Assembly: GCA_001789205.1 (NCBI GenBank)
Contig: MFYT01000037.1
Coordinates: forward strand, 1 to 55,022
Reading direction: 5' to 3'
Origin: Candidatus Raymondbacteria bacterium RIFOXYA2_FULL_49_16
GTDB taxonomy: Bacteria > Fibrobacterota > OXYB2-FULL-49-7 > XYB2-FULL-49-35
DNA length: 55,022 bases
The notes under the pieces are model-generated. The model saw only the letters and a program-made list of their open reading frames with translations, had not been told where the DNA came from and ran no database searches. The number at the start of each line of letters is the position of its first letter. Positions within the stretch are counted from its first letter, which is position 1. The position numbers and the translations under genes are program-made. Of the stretch, positions 34,151 through 43,178 are shown piece by piece.

Positions 34151-36502
34151 TTAACGAATTAGGTAGGCTTTGCTATCAAGAGTTACATTACCCGCCTGGG
34201 CCCGGATAAGATAGACGCCCGATGGCTGGCTTGAAGCATTCCAGATGACGCCCTTGGAAAATTCATTTCCGGAAGCAGGCAGCTTCTGAATCAATTTTCC
34301 GTGAACATCGAATATTTCAACAGTAATTTGATTTGTATTTGTCAAGTATTGTCCGGTACCGGATATTCTAACGCTCGGATTAAAAGGGTTGGGATAGATT
34401 TCAAGCCCGGCTTTCTTTTTCAGGTTGGGCAATGTACCCTTGATTTTTGTTCCATTGGTGCTCGATGGATTGGATATTTCGACCCATTTGTTGACCACCG
34501 CGCCGCTTATGGAGAGGTTTTCTACCGCACCGCTGTCAGCATTGAAAGTGTGTGTTTTTGGTACACCGTCTTCCTCATAGCCATAGGTGACCACTGCCTG
34601 GTCTTCGGCCGCACTGACACTATCTTCGTAATGGGCGTACAAATATAGCCGGTTCATGCCGCCGCTGCTTCCAGCATGGAATCGGGCGTAGAAGATATTT
34701 CCATAGTCTGCAAGCTCAGAGGTCTGGTTGAAAGTGGCGTTCCAATGCCGGCCAGCCTGGGTGGCATAGGTGCCGAAAGTGGTGAAGCTTGAGTTGTCGG
34801 GTGACACATTGAACGAATAGTCGTACGCTGTGCTCCATCCGCCGTATACATGCGCGGCCATTGAGCACCACTTTATCTTTGACCCATGGGGAGCAAGGAC
34901 TTTGAAGGTAACATCGCCGTTACGCATTTTAGTTGTGAGCTGACGGGGGTCGTATGTGGTTGTATTCTGGACCATCATCCGCTTGGCATAGGCTGAGTCT
35001 GATATATCCAGATGCATGTTTATGGGCGTGGTCTTTTCTCCCCGCACATCACCGGTGGAGTAGATGATGGTATTGGACCCGGTCTTCAGACGGGGAAGAG
35101 GCATGGGCGCCACTGAAACCAGTGTCCGCGTGCCAAAAGAGACCAGGCCCGCGCTTCCCGTTGTTCCCGTGAAGGTGAATTTCACCAGGTATCCGTATCT
35201 CCCATACATCTGAATAGAAAGGTCGTGCACGGAATTCAGCGCTGTGCCGCTTTCAAGGGTCACCCATGTTTCTCCGTTTGTTATTGAATAGGAAACCTGT
35301 GTGGCGCCTTGGGTCTGATAGTTGATGATCGCGCCTCCTGTATCGTCGCTTCTGATCTGGACATCGTTTGCCCGCGCGATTATGGTATAAGGCGAGTATG
35401 TCTTGAATACAACATATCCGCTGCCATCCGTAGAAAGAAAGACGCCGCTGGTATTTTGGGCGACATTGCTGTCCGCATATACGCCATCGGCATAATCAGT
35501 GCTCGCGTCACCAAGATCGGGTGCGTATGTGATGATGCCAAAGCCAGTTTTATTCGCACTGCCGCCAAGGCCGCTTTCGAACGATTTAGGACCCTGTGGA
35601 TCTAGGCTGAAATTCGGCCAGTAGCTATTTGCCACGCCAGCCCAATAGGAGCCTGCGGTGGTTGTGTTGCGGTTCCACTGTTCAATGGCCAAGTAAAATC
35701 TGCCGCTGTCCGATTGCCAGTACCGGCGGATTGTTTCACCCCTCCGCAGTACATAGTCCATGGTGTGGGTAAGAATATTCGGGCTGGGAAAGGTTTCACT
35801 GAAAGTTGATTGCAAACGGGTGCTGTCGGCCATTCCCTTAATCATAGAAAATGTCAGAAGCCCAGGTGCAATGGGATTGGTCTTTTGAAAGGGGAAATAA
35901 GGCGAGACATTGAAGGGGTTTGCATCGAAAAGGGACGAATTTGCGGCAAGGTCGGCCCACGAAGGAATTGTTCCGTCCGCTTTCTTAACATAGCCCCTCT
36001 GGTCAGGGTCAATATAATGCCAGGCACCGGCAAAATAAATTTCTGAAAATTTGTGGTAGTTTCTCATACTGCCGCATCGGACATCGAAACCTAGTGATTT
36101 CATGACGCCATTCCAACAGTCAGAATTATGGAAGCAGAGACCATATCCATGTACGTTGAACGAAAGGACCGGATCGCGCACTACACAGAACTCAATGCGC
36201 TCTCCGTAATTACTTACCACCTCTTGTTGGGCGCGGACGCCTGTGCGATCTTCCCATCCAGTATAATCCCCCCGTATATCCACCGAATGATAAAACCCCG
36301 TAACAGTATCGGTCAGATACGAAAACACAGCCTCGGCAAGCGCCTGGCCTGTTTTTCCCTGGAAATCCTGATACTGCAAAAAGTTCTGCCAATTGCCGCT
36401 CAGGTCAGCAACATGCTGTGTCAACACCTTTGGTGAATAGACTTTTGCGTGGCTGAACGATACAACGATGAAAAGAGACAGAAACAAAAGTGAAAATTTC
36501 AC
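34151..36502 (-). CDS. Secreted transglutaminase-like protein with sorting tail
   Basis: 783 residues; the start codon is GTG after GGAGGGG, with signal peptide to ~19. A transglutaminase/papain-like core is suggested by Cys123 in 'HGYGLCFHNSDCW', 'LGFDVRCGSMRNYHKFSEIYF' with His150, and Asp165 in 'AWHYIDPDQRGY': the Cys, His, Asp order and spacing of that superfamily. The remaining ~600 residues are beta-rich, with 'YSITNGETWVTLESG' and a tail ('IYPNPFNPSVRI', 'EIFDVHGKLIQKL', 'SGVYLIRAQAG', final LIR). Function could be protein cross-linking, peptide cleavage or a carbohydrate-related activity; some bacterial members of this superfamily occur in polysaccharide loci. It ends close to the AraC gene's end (convergent). 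Confidence 0.7.
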   Translation of the reverse strand: MKFSLLFLSLFIVVSFSHAKVYSPKVLTQHVADLSGNWQNFLQYQDFQGKTGQALAEAVFSYLTDTVTGFYHSVDIRGDYTGWEDRTGVRAQQEVVSNYGERIEFCVVRDPVLSFNVHGYGLCFHNSDCWNGVMKSLGFDVRCGSMRNYHKFSEIYFAGAWHYIDPDQRGYVKKADGTIPSWADLAANSSLFDANPFNVSPYFPFQKTNPIAPGLLTFSMIKGMADSTRLQSTFSETFPSPNILTHTMDYVLRRGETIRRYWQSDSGRFYLAIEQWNRNTTTAGSYWAGVANSYWPNFSLDPQGPKSFESGLGGSANKTGFGIITYAPDLGDASTDYADGVYADSNVAQNTSGVFLSTDGSGYVVFKTYSPYTIIARANDVQIRSDDTGGAIINYQTQGATQVSYSITNGETWVTLESGTALNSVHDLSIQMYGRYGYLVKFTFTGTTGSAGLVSFGTRTLVSVAPMPLPRLKTGSNTIIYSTGDVRGEKTTPINMHLDISDSAYAKRMMVQNTTTYDPRQLTTKMRNGDVTFKVLAPHGSKIKWCSMAAHVYGGWSTAYDYSFNVSPDNSSFTTFGTYATQAGRHWNATFNQTSELADYGNIFYARFHAGSSGGMNRLYLYAHYEDSVSAAEDQAVVTYGYEEDGVPKTHTFNADSGAVENLSISGAVVNKWVEISNPSSTNGTKIKGTLPNLKKKAGLEIYPNPFNPSVRISGTGQYLTNTNQITVEIFDVHGKLIQKLPASGNEFSKGVIWNASSQPSGVYLIRAQAGNVTLDSKAYLIR

Positions 36503-36608
36503 GACCCCTCCAGCTGGTTAAACTTAAAGCCCCTTCCGCATTAAATATAGGATTTTTATTGTCTTACCGCAATCCCAAAACTATTTTTACAATAAGCGGA
36601 GTAAAACC

Positions 36609-36992
36609 ATGTCGAGCAGAACAGTACGGTATCTTATCGTCCTTATCGTGATTTGTACAACATGTATCGCGCTTTTTTTTGCCATACGCCATTTTACGGC
36701 AAGGGAAATCGTACAGCGCGAATTGGATAGCGCAGCGGCAAAAGAAATCGCTGAATACGGTCTGGAACAGGCATTGATCAATCTTTCCCAAGACCCCTTT
36801 TGGAACCAAGGTTTCAAGAATATTGTTCATAAGACAGGGTTTTATAATGTTGTGGTGGCCCAGGTTGCTGACAGTGAATATCAGGTGATTACCACAGGCA
36901 GGGCCGGGAAGATGAAGAAAGAGATACCCTGCAGGTATTTTATTGCGGCAAAAGACGGAGTTGTCAAGGCGCGCGGCCTCAAGTGCGAGTGA
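36609..36992 (+). CDS. Small single-span membrane protein, pilin/PilX-like
   Basis: 127 residues with GCGGAG 8 bases upstream of the ATG. A membrane helix at residues ~8-27 (YLIVLIVICTTCIALFFAI) is followed by a long amphipathic helix ('REIVQRELDSAAAKEIAEYGLEQAL') and a small beta domain ('FYNVVVAQVADSEYQVITTGRAG'). This plan resembles PilX-like minor pilin proteins, but no prepilin Gly-Phe-x4-Glu site is visible. The gene is divergent from the transglutaminase-like gene and convergent with the beta-helix gene. Function unknown. Confidence 0.6.
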   Translation: MSSRTVRYLIVLIVICTTCIALFFAIRHFTAREIVQRELDSAAAKEIAEYGLEQALINLSQDPFWNQGFKNIVHKTGFYNVVVAQVADSEYQVITTGRAGKMKKEIPCRYFIAAKDGVVKARGLKCE

Positions 36993-36998
36993 TCCGCC

Positions 36999-38144
36999 CT
37001 ATTTCAGCGGTTTCACCAGGTCCAGATTTCCCATTGCAGGATCTTTGAACCACTCTTTTTTGGCGTTAAAGATATTACCGGACGTATCGGGTTTGTCGCC
37101 GCTGAATACAAAGATGTTTCCCATTATTATATTGTCCCGGATTTTTGCTTTTTTAATATCCTGGAGAAAGACCGTCTGCTCAGTGGGTTGGGCGCTGTCG
37201 GGAAAGGTATTGTAGATCGTATTTTTTGCTACAGTGATGTTGATCCCAAAGCAGAGTTCGATGGGCCGTCCTATACCTGCTATGATGTAGTTGTTCCGGA
37301 TAACGCCATTGGTCATGCAGTCCTTTTTTCCCGAAGGGTTGCCAAAGGCAATTCCCCTGTCGCAATGCAGGAAGAGATTGTCCTCGGCCACAATGTCCCT
37401 GCTGCCGTGCCACAGAAAAATCCCCGCCCTGCCGCCGCCGGTTGCGCCCCTGATGTTTTTGAACACATTGTGGTGGAAACGCCAGTTTTTCAGCATCATG
37501 CAGTCGATACCCGCGATATAGTCCTGGTCGCGAAGAGTGTCGGCATCGACCCGGTCCGTGTCCAACGGCGTGATCTGCTCAAAATAGCAGTATTCGACAA
37601 CGCCGTTCTCGTTGAATTTGTTTGTTTTTTGATTGCGCACACCTTTTATTGAACGCTCGCCGATATCATAAAAATGCACATTGTGTATCAGAGTACCTGA
37701 AAGGGGGGGGAGCAGTTTGATGCCGTGGCAGCGCGAGTCTCTGAGCGTGATGTCGGCGATGGTCACTTTGTTGGCGGCAATGATGAACATCTCCTCATCG
37801 GCCGCCACCTTATTTTTGAAACCGAACATGCCGCTGATCACCACTTTTTCTGGGTCGCCTGACTGCCCGCGCAGGGTAATATTGTCCGCATTGAACTGGT
37901 AGCCGCATTTCCCGGTTTTGCATCCGTCATTTATTTTATAGGCGCCATCAGGTATAAGTATAGTCGTGTTTGGTTTAGCGTTCTTTATTGCTTTGGCAAG
38001 GGATTCGGAATTGTTTTTTTCAACAGTGATAATGGCCCTGCCGGCGGGGTCCTGTATGGCAGGTATGGTGCATTTCAGGTAGTCGGCCACAGAGATGGCC
38101 CAAGCGGCGCACGCGATGGCAAGTACTGTGAACGCGGATTTCAT
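36999..38144 (-). CDS. Secreted right-handed beta-helix protein (polysaccharide-lyase-like)
   Basis: 381 residues from the ATG at 38144, preferred because AAAGGGGT precedes it and a signal peptide follows at once (MKSAFTVLAIACAAWAIS). It has the parallel beta-helix pattern: 'NTTILIPDGAYKI', 'NITLRGQSGDPEKVVISG', 'NKVTIADITLRDSRCHGIKL', 'RDIVAEDNLFLHCDRGIAFG', 'NGVIRNNYIIAG', 'NITVAKNTIYNT'. The fold is shared by pectate lyases, PL6-type lyases and polygalacturonases. No sorting tail is present, unlike most secreted proteins here, so it may stay periplasmic. Possible catalytic Lys/Arg residues cannot be assigned. Confidence 0.78.
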   Translation of the reverse strand: MKSAFTVLAIACAAWAISVADYLKCTIPAIQDPAGRAIITVEKNNSESLAKAIKNAKPNTTILIPDGAYKINDGCKTGKCGYQFNADNITLRGQSGDPEKVVISGMFGFKNKVAADEEMFIIAANKVTIADITLRDSRCHGIKLLPPLSGTLIHNVHFYDIGERSIKGVRNQKTNKFNENGVVEYCYFEQITPLDTDRVDADTLRDQDYIAGIDCMMLKNWRFHHNVFKNIRGATGGGRAGIFLWHGSRDIVAEDNLFLHCDRGIAFGNPSGKKDCMTNGVIRNNYIIAGIGRPIELCFGINITVAKNTIYNTFPDSAQPTEQTVFLQDIKKAKIRDNIIMGNIFVFSGDKPDTSGNIFNAKKEWFKDPAMGNLDLVKPLK

Positions 38145-38213
38145 TTTTACCCCTTTGTTTCTGGAATAACATATTATATTTTGTTTCAGAAATACCATTA
38201 AAATGGAGTTGCC

Positions 38214-39017
38214 ATGAATTGGGAATTACTGACATCACCTGAATTTGAGAAAGCCGTCAAAAAATGCGGACGTGTGTGCCTGCTGCCCTTTGGTGTCGTA
38301 GAAAAACACGGCGATCATCTGCCCCTGGGCATGGACGCCATTGCCATTCACGAGGTCGCCACAAAGGCGGCGGAACGCGAAACAGCAATGGTTTTTCCCT
38401 CTTTCTACCTGGGTCAGATATGCGAGGCACGGCACGTGCCCGGCACCATCGCCCTGCGGCCAGATTTGCTTGCACCCGTGCTCGAGAACATGTGCGATGA
38501 GATTGGCCGCAACGGGTTCACCAAAGTGCTTATCGTTAACGGGCACGGCGGGAACATTGATTTTCTCAAATTTTTTTCAATGACCATGCTGGGCCGAGAC
38601 AAGGAGTATATGCTGTATGTCTGCCAACCCTGGTGCGACAACAAGGAAGCAAGCGCACACCTTGAATCCCCGTCCGGGGGAGGACACGGGGGAGAGGCTG
38701 AGACGAGTGTCATGATGCACCTTTGCCCTGAAATAGTCAAATACAGAACATATGGGAAATATGGCAAAGCGCTTGGCCGTTTTGACAGGTTCAGGAAAGA
38801 GGGCGTTGAGTCGGGTATCTGGTGGTATGCTGATTATCCAGGCCATTTTGCAGGTGACCAGACACCATGCACAGCGCAGAAGGGGAAAAAGATTCAACAG
38901 GCGCATGTGAACACGCTGGTCAGACAGATACGGGTGGTCAAGAAAGACGATGCACCCGCGCGTTTGTACAGGGAGTTTTTGAAACGGGCGAAAAAACCAG
39001 CAAACCGATTTCCGTAA
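38214..39017 (+). CDS. Creatininase-family amidohydrolase
   Basis: 267 residues with TGGAG before the ATG. The three metal-site motifs are complete and more canonical than in the 5454 homologue: 'PFGVVEKHGDHLPLGMD' (Glu, His, Asp), 'IVNGHGGNIDFL' and 'GGGHGGEAETSVMM'. No signal peptide. Members act on cyclic or linear amides; a carbohydrate role has been suggested by context only. It is divergent from the beta-helix gene (70 bases) and convergent with the GH94 gene; the two stop codons are 9 bases apart. Confidence 0.87.
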   Translation: MNWELLTSPEFEKAVKKCGRVCLLPFGVVEKHGDHLPLGMDAIAIHEVATKAAERETAMVFPSFYLGQICEARHVPGTIALRPDLLAPVLENMCDEIGRNGFTKVLIVNGHGGNIDFLKFFSMTMLGRDKEYMLYVCQPWCDNKEASAHLESPSGGGHGGEAETSVMMHLCPEIVKYRTYGKYGKALGRFDRFRKEGVESGIWWYADYPGHFAGDQTPCTAQKGKKIQQAHVNTLVRQIRVVKKDDAPARLYREFLKRAKKPANRFP

Positions 39018-39025
39018 CCCGGTAG

Positions 39026-41782
39026 TTACGCGTAAAAGTAGTGGACCGCTATCTCTATCTTATTGAATTCAGTAAGGTTCCATACCTCAGGATTTTCCAA
39101 CTTTATCCCATTTATTACGATTATCCGGTCAGTTTGCTTTTTCCCTTTTCCCTTGCGTGCAAGTGTGAGCGTGAGAGGGATTTTTTGATAACCTTTTCCG
39201 GTCCAGGCGTGGACCAGCCTTTTTAGTATAAAGGTTTCTTTCATCTCTTCAGGCAGGTTTGGCGCAATCGAGATGGCTGGAATACTTTTATTGTGCAGCG
39301 CGAATGTTATTCCTGCTATCCGATGGAATATTTCAATGATCCAGTCCGTTGATCCGGAGAGACCAAAATACATGCCTTTTCCAAAATGCGGGTCTTCTTT
39401 GTCAGACACATACGAGGTGCAAGGTGTTTCAAAGGGGCCTGCGAGCGATTCATCCCGCAGGGCCGACATGATGGGTTTAAATTGCTCCCATACTGTGTCT
39501 GCCTGGCCATCGATTCCCAGCCTGAAGAGATGCATAAACGCCTGTGCGTGGTGGTATTCGCCGTTCTCGGCGCAGCCCGAGGGCACAATGCCCATGCGTC
39601 CGGCCAGTTTGATCGCTTGCTCGTTATTCGCAATTGGCGTGGTAAAGAGTGAGAGCCCGAGTTTTTTGTTATAAAAGAGCGTGTCCACTGTTTTCAGTGT
39701 TTTACTGATCATGCCGTTGCTTCCGGGAATTTCATCAAGATACTCTCTTTTTGTGTTCAACATTGCAAGGCAAAAGGCCTGCGCAGTGAGGTCCCTCCGG
39801 TTTATCCTGTCAAAATCCCTGTCCCGCATTGACCCAAGCGTGTATCCTGTTTCGTGTATGGCGCTGATAAATCCCGCGTTTGCACCATCTTCCCATGCTG
39901 CTTTAATAATATTTTTCCTGAGTCTGTTAGCGAATGTTATTAAAACCGATGTATCATTATTGATCAACGTATCGATTGTTTCGACAAGCGCGAGAAAAAC
40001 ATGAGCAGACAAACGGATCTGCACGCCTCTGCCTTTACCGCGCGTTGCAGGGTTGCCAATTTCAGAGGTACCGAACATGTCGATGGGATCGCACCAGTCA
40101 CCGTAGAGGATCTGGCAGCAGCCAAGAGGAGCGTCATTGGCATGGCGTTCGAAGCAGGCGAAGATTTCAAACAGCACTTCAACGATCTTCATTTCTTTGT
40201 CGCAGCCGATTATTCCGGAAATCTCCGGATGTTCAGGATCTGTGAGGCGAATTGTCTTTACTGTTTCATTCAAAATTGAAGCATCGCCTGTCTCGCGGAT
40301 ATACATGTTCAGGGCGTTTATGAGCCACACAGGGCTATCTGTATAGGGCCGGTTGTCGTTTTTCACTTCTTTGGTGCGGTTGAACCAGTGGCTTGGGTAT
40401 TGGCGCGGGAACATGCCGTGGAGTTTTTCCACAAGGGTAAGGGGGCTGTTTTTGCCGAATCCCCCCTCTGTTGTCACATACATGAAGCTGAAAACATGCA
40501 CCAGGTCAGATCGCACGCGTACGGGGTCTTCTTTGATCATGGGCCACATGTCCTGGCCCCGGTCGCGCGTGCCTAGCTCCACACCATCGGCAAGCTTTGC
40601 GCCATGGGCCCGGCAATTTTCATACAGTTCGCGCACGCCTGTCCAGACTGAATTCGCATAGTGCGCAGCGACCTTCTGATGGGGGAGTGCAATCTCAAAA
40701 TTTGGGTGCGCACCAGCGGCTTCCCTCTTTTCTGTTGCATGGTTTGTTTCTGACAAAGATTTGATCAAGGCATTGGCCGCATTTTTAAACGCTTTGGTCA
40801 TTGCGCTGTATGCGGGTTGTGTATAGCGGGCATTGTGTTTGAACGTGTCCATCAGTTTTTGGTCAGCCACATAGAGCAGTTTCTGGCGTACGCATGCATT
40901 TCTGCCCGCATTCAGCGAAAGAGTAAAACGGTTTGCACCAATAGCTGCAGTGGAAAAGCGCGTAAGTTTTTTGCCGACACCTTGCTTTAGGAAATTGCCC
41001 TTGAGCACTGCTTGCGGCATGGCAGCAGAGGTTGCTGTATTGCCGAAAAAGCCCGCATAATCACAGGTTGCGCCCGAAGGTTTTATTCCGTCACACTGGC
41101 TAAAAAGCCGTTTGATCTGCAAGATTGGGCTGTAGGGTACGCGCGCGGTCATGATAATGTCAGTGTCTGATATTGGCATACCCGCGTCGTACCAGAGTTC
41201 TTTGTTATAGACGAATTTCTGCGTTCCATGGAGAAAATATGAGGCCCATAGCAGGCCTTTTATTGGTTTTTTTCCTGTATTTTTAATGTAAATTTCCCGA
41301 TTCAATACCGGCCCTGCTTCTGTCATAACAAGAAAGAGTCTGACTGCTGTCCAGAGGTTTTTAAATTGGGAGCAATACCACATGTCTCTGAAGGGGTCGC
41401 CGCGTTTCACGATTTTTATGCTTTGTGCCGGGCAGTTCAGGTTGTTTTCAGGATTTATGAGCGATACAATGCGCTTCTGTTTTTTATCAGACAGATCGAG
41501 CCATATGTTGCCGGAGGGGACTCCACGCTCGCGTTTTTCAACCGGGTCAAAATGGCTGTCGAGAACATTCACTTCCATGCCGTCTTTGAGCTTTACCATG
41601 AAACCAACGGAACCATTCGACATGAAGGTGGCTGTTGCAGGGCCTTTGCTGTCCACAAGCACTGATGGGCAGCCAAAGGGGTGGGATTGGTATATGACCT
41701 CACCCTGCGGTCCATAGCCGCCAAGTTTGCTGACCCTGTCCTGGATCTTGAGGCCAAAGATGTATTCAGCGTCTTTTATCAT
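39026..41782 (-). CDS. GH94-type glycoside phosphorylase
   Basis: About 918 residues from the ATG at 41782 (a TTG at 41797 in the same frame is possible; neither has a good ribosome site). No signal peptide. N-terminal beta-sandwich ('GGYGPQGEVIYQSHPFG', 'REIYIKNTGKKPIKGLLWAS'), helical linker, and an (alpha/alpha)6 barrel with 'LGTRDRGQDMWPM' (~408), 'ILYGDWCDPIDMFG' (general acid Asp near 565), 'GCAENGEYHHAQAFM' and 'GLSGSTDWI'. These are the GH94 hallmarks: enzymes that split beta-linked disaccharides or oligosaccharides with phosphate to give a sugar 1-phosphate. Substrate (cellobiose, cellodextrin, laminaribiose, cellobionate or other) is not determined. It acts in the cytoplasm on imported sugars. 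Confidence 0.85.
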   Translation of the reverse strand: MIKDAEYIFGLKIQDRVSKLGGYGPQGEVIYQSHPFGCPSVLVDSKGPATATFMSNGSVGFMVKLKDGMEVNVLDSHFDPVEKRERGVPSGNIWLDLSDKKQKRIVSLINPENNLNCPAQSIKIVKRGDPFRDMWYCSQFKNLWTAVRLFLVMTEAGPVLNREIYIKNTGKKPIKGLLWASYFLHGTQKFVYNKELWYDAGMPISDTDIIMTARVPYSPILQIKRLFSQCDGIKPSGATCDYAGFFGNTATSAAMPQAVLKGNFLKQGVGKKLTRFSTAAIGANRFTLSLNAGRNACVRQKLLYVADQKLMDTFKHNARYTQPAYSAMTKAFKNAANALIKSLSETNHATEKREAAGAHPNFEIALPHQKVAAHYANSVWTGVRELYENCRAHGAKLADGVELGTRDRGQDMWPMIKEDPVRVRSDLVHVFSFMYVTTEGGFGKNSPLTLVEKLHGMFPRQYPSHWFNRTKEVKNDNRPYTDSPVWLINALNMYIRETGDASILNETVKTIRLTDPEHPEISGIIGCDKEMKIVEVLFEIFACFERHANDAPLGCCQILYGDWCDPIDMFGTSEIGNPATRGKGRGVQIRLSAHVFLALVETIDTLINNDTSVLITFANRLRKNIIKAAWEDGANAGFISAIHETGYTLGSMRDRDFDRINRRDLTAQAFCLAMLNTKREYLDEIPGSNGMISKTLKTVDTLFYNKKLGLSLFTTPIANNEQAIKLAGRMGIVPSGCAENGEYHHAQAFMHLFRLGIDGQADTVWEQFKPIMSALRDESLAGPFETPCTSYVSDKEDPHFGKGMYFGLSGSTDWIIEIFHRIAGITFALHNKSIPAISIAPNLPEEMKETFILKRLVHAWTGKGYQKIPLTLTLARKGKGKKQTDRIIVINGIKLENPEVWNLTEFNKIEIAVHYFYA

Positions 41783-41800
41783 GAATGAAAAATGCAATAT

Positions 41801-42280
41801 TCAAGCAGGATAAGGCAAAAGAAGCCGTGGACTGGTAGGGGTATCCGTGCGGGAACGGTCTTCCGCGAATTGGATGGTAAGTTCCAGCTCACGGCGCAGT
41901 TCCTCGCGGTTCGGTAAATAGAGTTGGTATTTCTGTACAAAAAGCTGGCTGTTCATCTGATAGGTGGCATATTCAACAAGCAGTTCATCCTTGTTGCGGG
42001 TGAGGATGATGCCAATGGGCGGATTGTCACCTTCGAGGTTCTCCTCCGCTGCAAAGTACCCGAGGTAAAGGTTCATTTGGCCGATGTCGTGATGCTGTAC
42101 CTCGGTATTCTTCAAAGCTCTATTAGAACAAAACAGCGCAAAATACGGTGGTAGAAAACAAGGTCCACCCGATAGTGGGTATTGTTGAGGGTGATGCGGT
42201 ATTGCCTGCCAACGAAAGTGAAACCTTTACCGAGCCCAAGGAGAAAGGATTGCAGCTTCCCCAGCAGTTTCCGGCCCGCT
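41801..42280 (-). pseudogene. Frameshifted C-terminus of a DUF1016/YhcG-type PDDEXK nuclease
   Basis: Two overlapping minus-strand frames together reproduce the conserved end of DUF1016 proteins. The upstream part reads 'GLGKGFTFVGRQYRITL...YRVDLVFYHRILRCFVLIEL' and then stops at 42112. The other frame continues with 'HHDIGQMNLYLGYFAAEEN', 'NPPIGIILTRNKDELLVEYAT' and 'KYQLYLPNREELRREL'. A single shift near 42115 explains both. The N-terminal half is missing, replaced by an IS91-like remnant. Confidence 0.8.
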
Positions 42281-42289
42281 TCGCCGGAG

Positions 42290-42545
42290 CGAAGCGAGGC
42301 GAGTTGAATCTGAAATAGCCGCGGAAACGCTTTGGTATGGTAAAAACCCATTGCCTGTGAGGGATTTGGGCAATGACCTCGTCCACAAGCCGGATTCCCA
42401 GTAAAAGTGCCCGTTTCTGGTCGCATGAGGGGCAGCAAGACCTTTGCCGGCATGAATAGGCCACGAAAAATTCCTCGCCGCAATCCGGGCAGCGAACACG
42501 GGCAAAGCCTTCTTTCAGGTCCCCACATTTACGCGTCTTTATGCC
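42290..42545 (-). mobile_element. IS91-family-like transposase N-terminal (zinc-ribbon) remnant
   Basis: Minus-strand frame encoding 'KCGDLKEGFARVRCPDCGEEF', 'YSCRQRSCCPSCDQKRALLL', 'LVDEVIAQIPHRQWVFTIPKR' and 'FRGYFRFN'. Four Cys pairs plus this 'HRQWVFTIPKR' block are typical of the zinc-binding start of IS91/IS801-type transposases. The catalytic Tyr domain is gone; sequence runs straight into the nuclease remnant near an inverted CGCTTCGC/GCGAAGCG pair at about 42279-42298, which may mark the junction. Confidence 0.75.
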
Positions 42546-42630
42546 CGATTCTCCGTTGTTGACAAGAACGACGCGAGAAGGATAATTTTACGATATGCGG
42601 GTTTTGTTCCAGAGAGAAATAGGTGTACGC

Positions 42631-42660
42631 CAAAAAACGCCCGCCATCCTAGCGGGCGCA
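42631..42660 (-). terminator. Rho-independent terminator reading leftward
   Basis: A perfect 7-bp stem, CGCCCGC (42638-42644) with GCGGGCG (42652-42658), closes a 7-base loop. On the minus strand it is followed by six T residues. No minus-strand gene ends here today, so the original gene has been lost or the terminator now only insulates the plus-strand PIN gene to its right. Confidence 0.65.
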
Positions 42661-42686
42661 AGGCAAAATATCTATAATTATTATGT

Positions 42687-43178
42687 ATGATATCGAACAA
42701 GCCAACCCTTTATATCGAAACAACTGTTATAATCTATTATACATCAAGACCTAGTACGAACGTTATTTTACGCGGCCATCAAGAAATCACCAAGCTTTTC
42801 TGGGAAAATAACATGCGGAAATATGATCCTTGTATCTCGCTTTATGTCATGCAAGAGATTGAGAAGGGGGACAAGGAACGAGCTGCGAAGCGGAAATCAT
42901 GTATAAATCATTTTGCCCTGCTTGAAATAACACCCATGATTGAAACGTTGGCCAAAGTTTACTCGAAAGAACTTAAAATTCCGGGCAAGGCTAAAATGGA
43001 TGCCTTTCATCTGGCAACTGCCGTTCATCATGAGATTGATTATCTTGTAACCTGGAATTTCACTCATCTCTCGAATGGATGGATTCGCAGACAACTTGAT
43101 AAAATAAATAACCGGTTGGGCATCAAGACTTCCATCATTTGCTCACCGGAAGAATTAATGGAGGCACAAAATGTTTAA
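42687..43178 (+). CDS. PIN-domain protein, VapC-like toxin candidate
   Basis: 163 residues. PIN-fold features: 'PTLYIETTVIIYY' at the start (first acidic residue Glu11 where Asp is usual), 'YVMQEIEKGD' (~54-62), and 'AKMDAFHLATAVHHEIDYLVTWNFTHL' (Asp105, Asp118, then the Asn124 position). PIN proteins are magnesium-dependent RNases, often toxins. The next ORF overlaps its end by 8 bases and fits an antitoxin. The whole pair sits in a region of decayed mobile DNA, yet both genes are intact. Confidence 0.8.
   Translation: MISNKPTLYIETTVIIYYTSRPSTNVILRGHQEITKLFWENNMRKYDPCISLYVMQEIEKGDKERAAKRKSCINHFALLEITPMIETLAKVYSKELKIPGKAKMDAFHLATAVHHEIDYLVTWNFTHLSNGWIRRQLDKINNRLGIKTSIICSPEELMEAQNV

Noticed and set aside
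39013-39030. CGTAAC/GTTACG hairpin between the convergent creatininase-family and GH94 genes
   Set aside because: Six-base stem without a T run; consists mostly of the two stop regions. Too weak to call a terminator.
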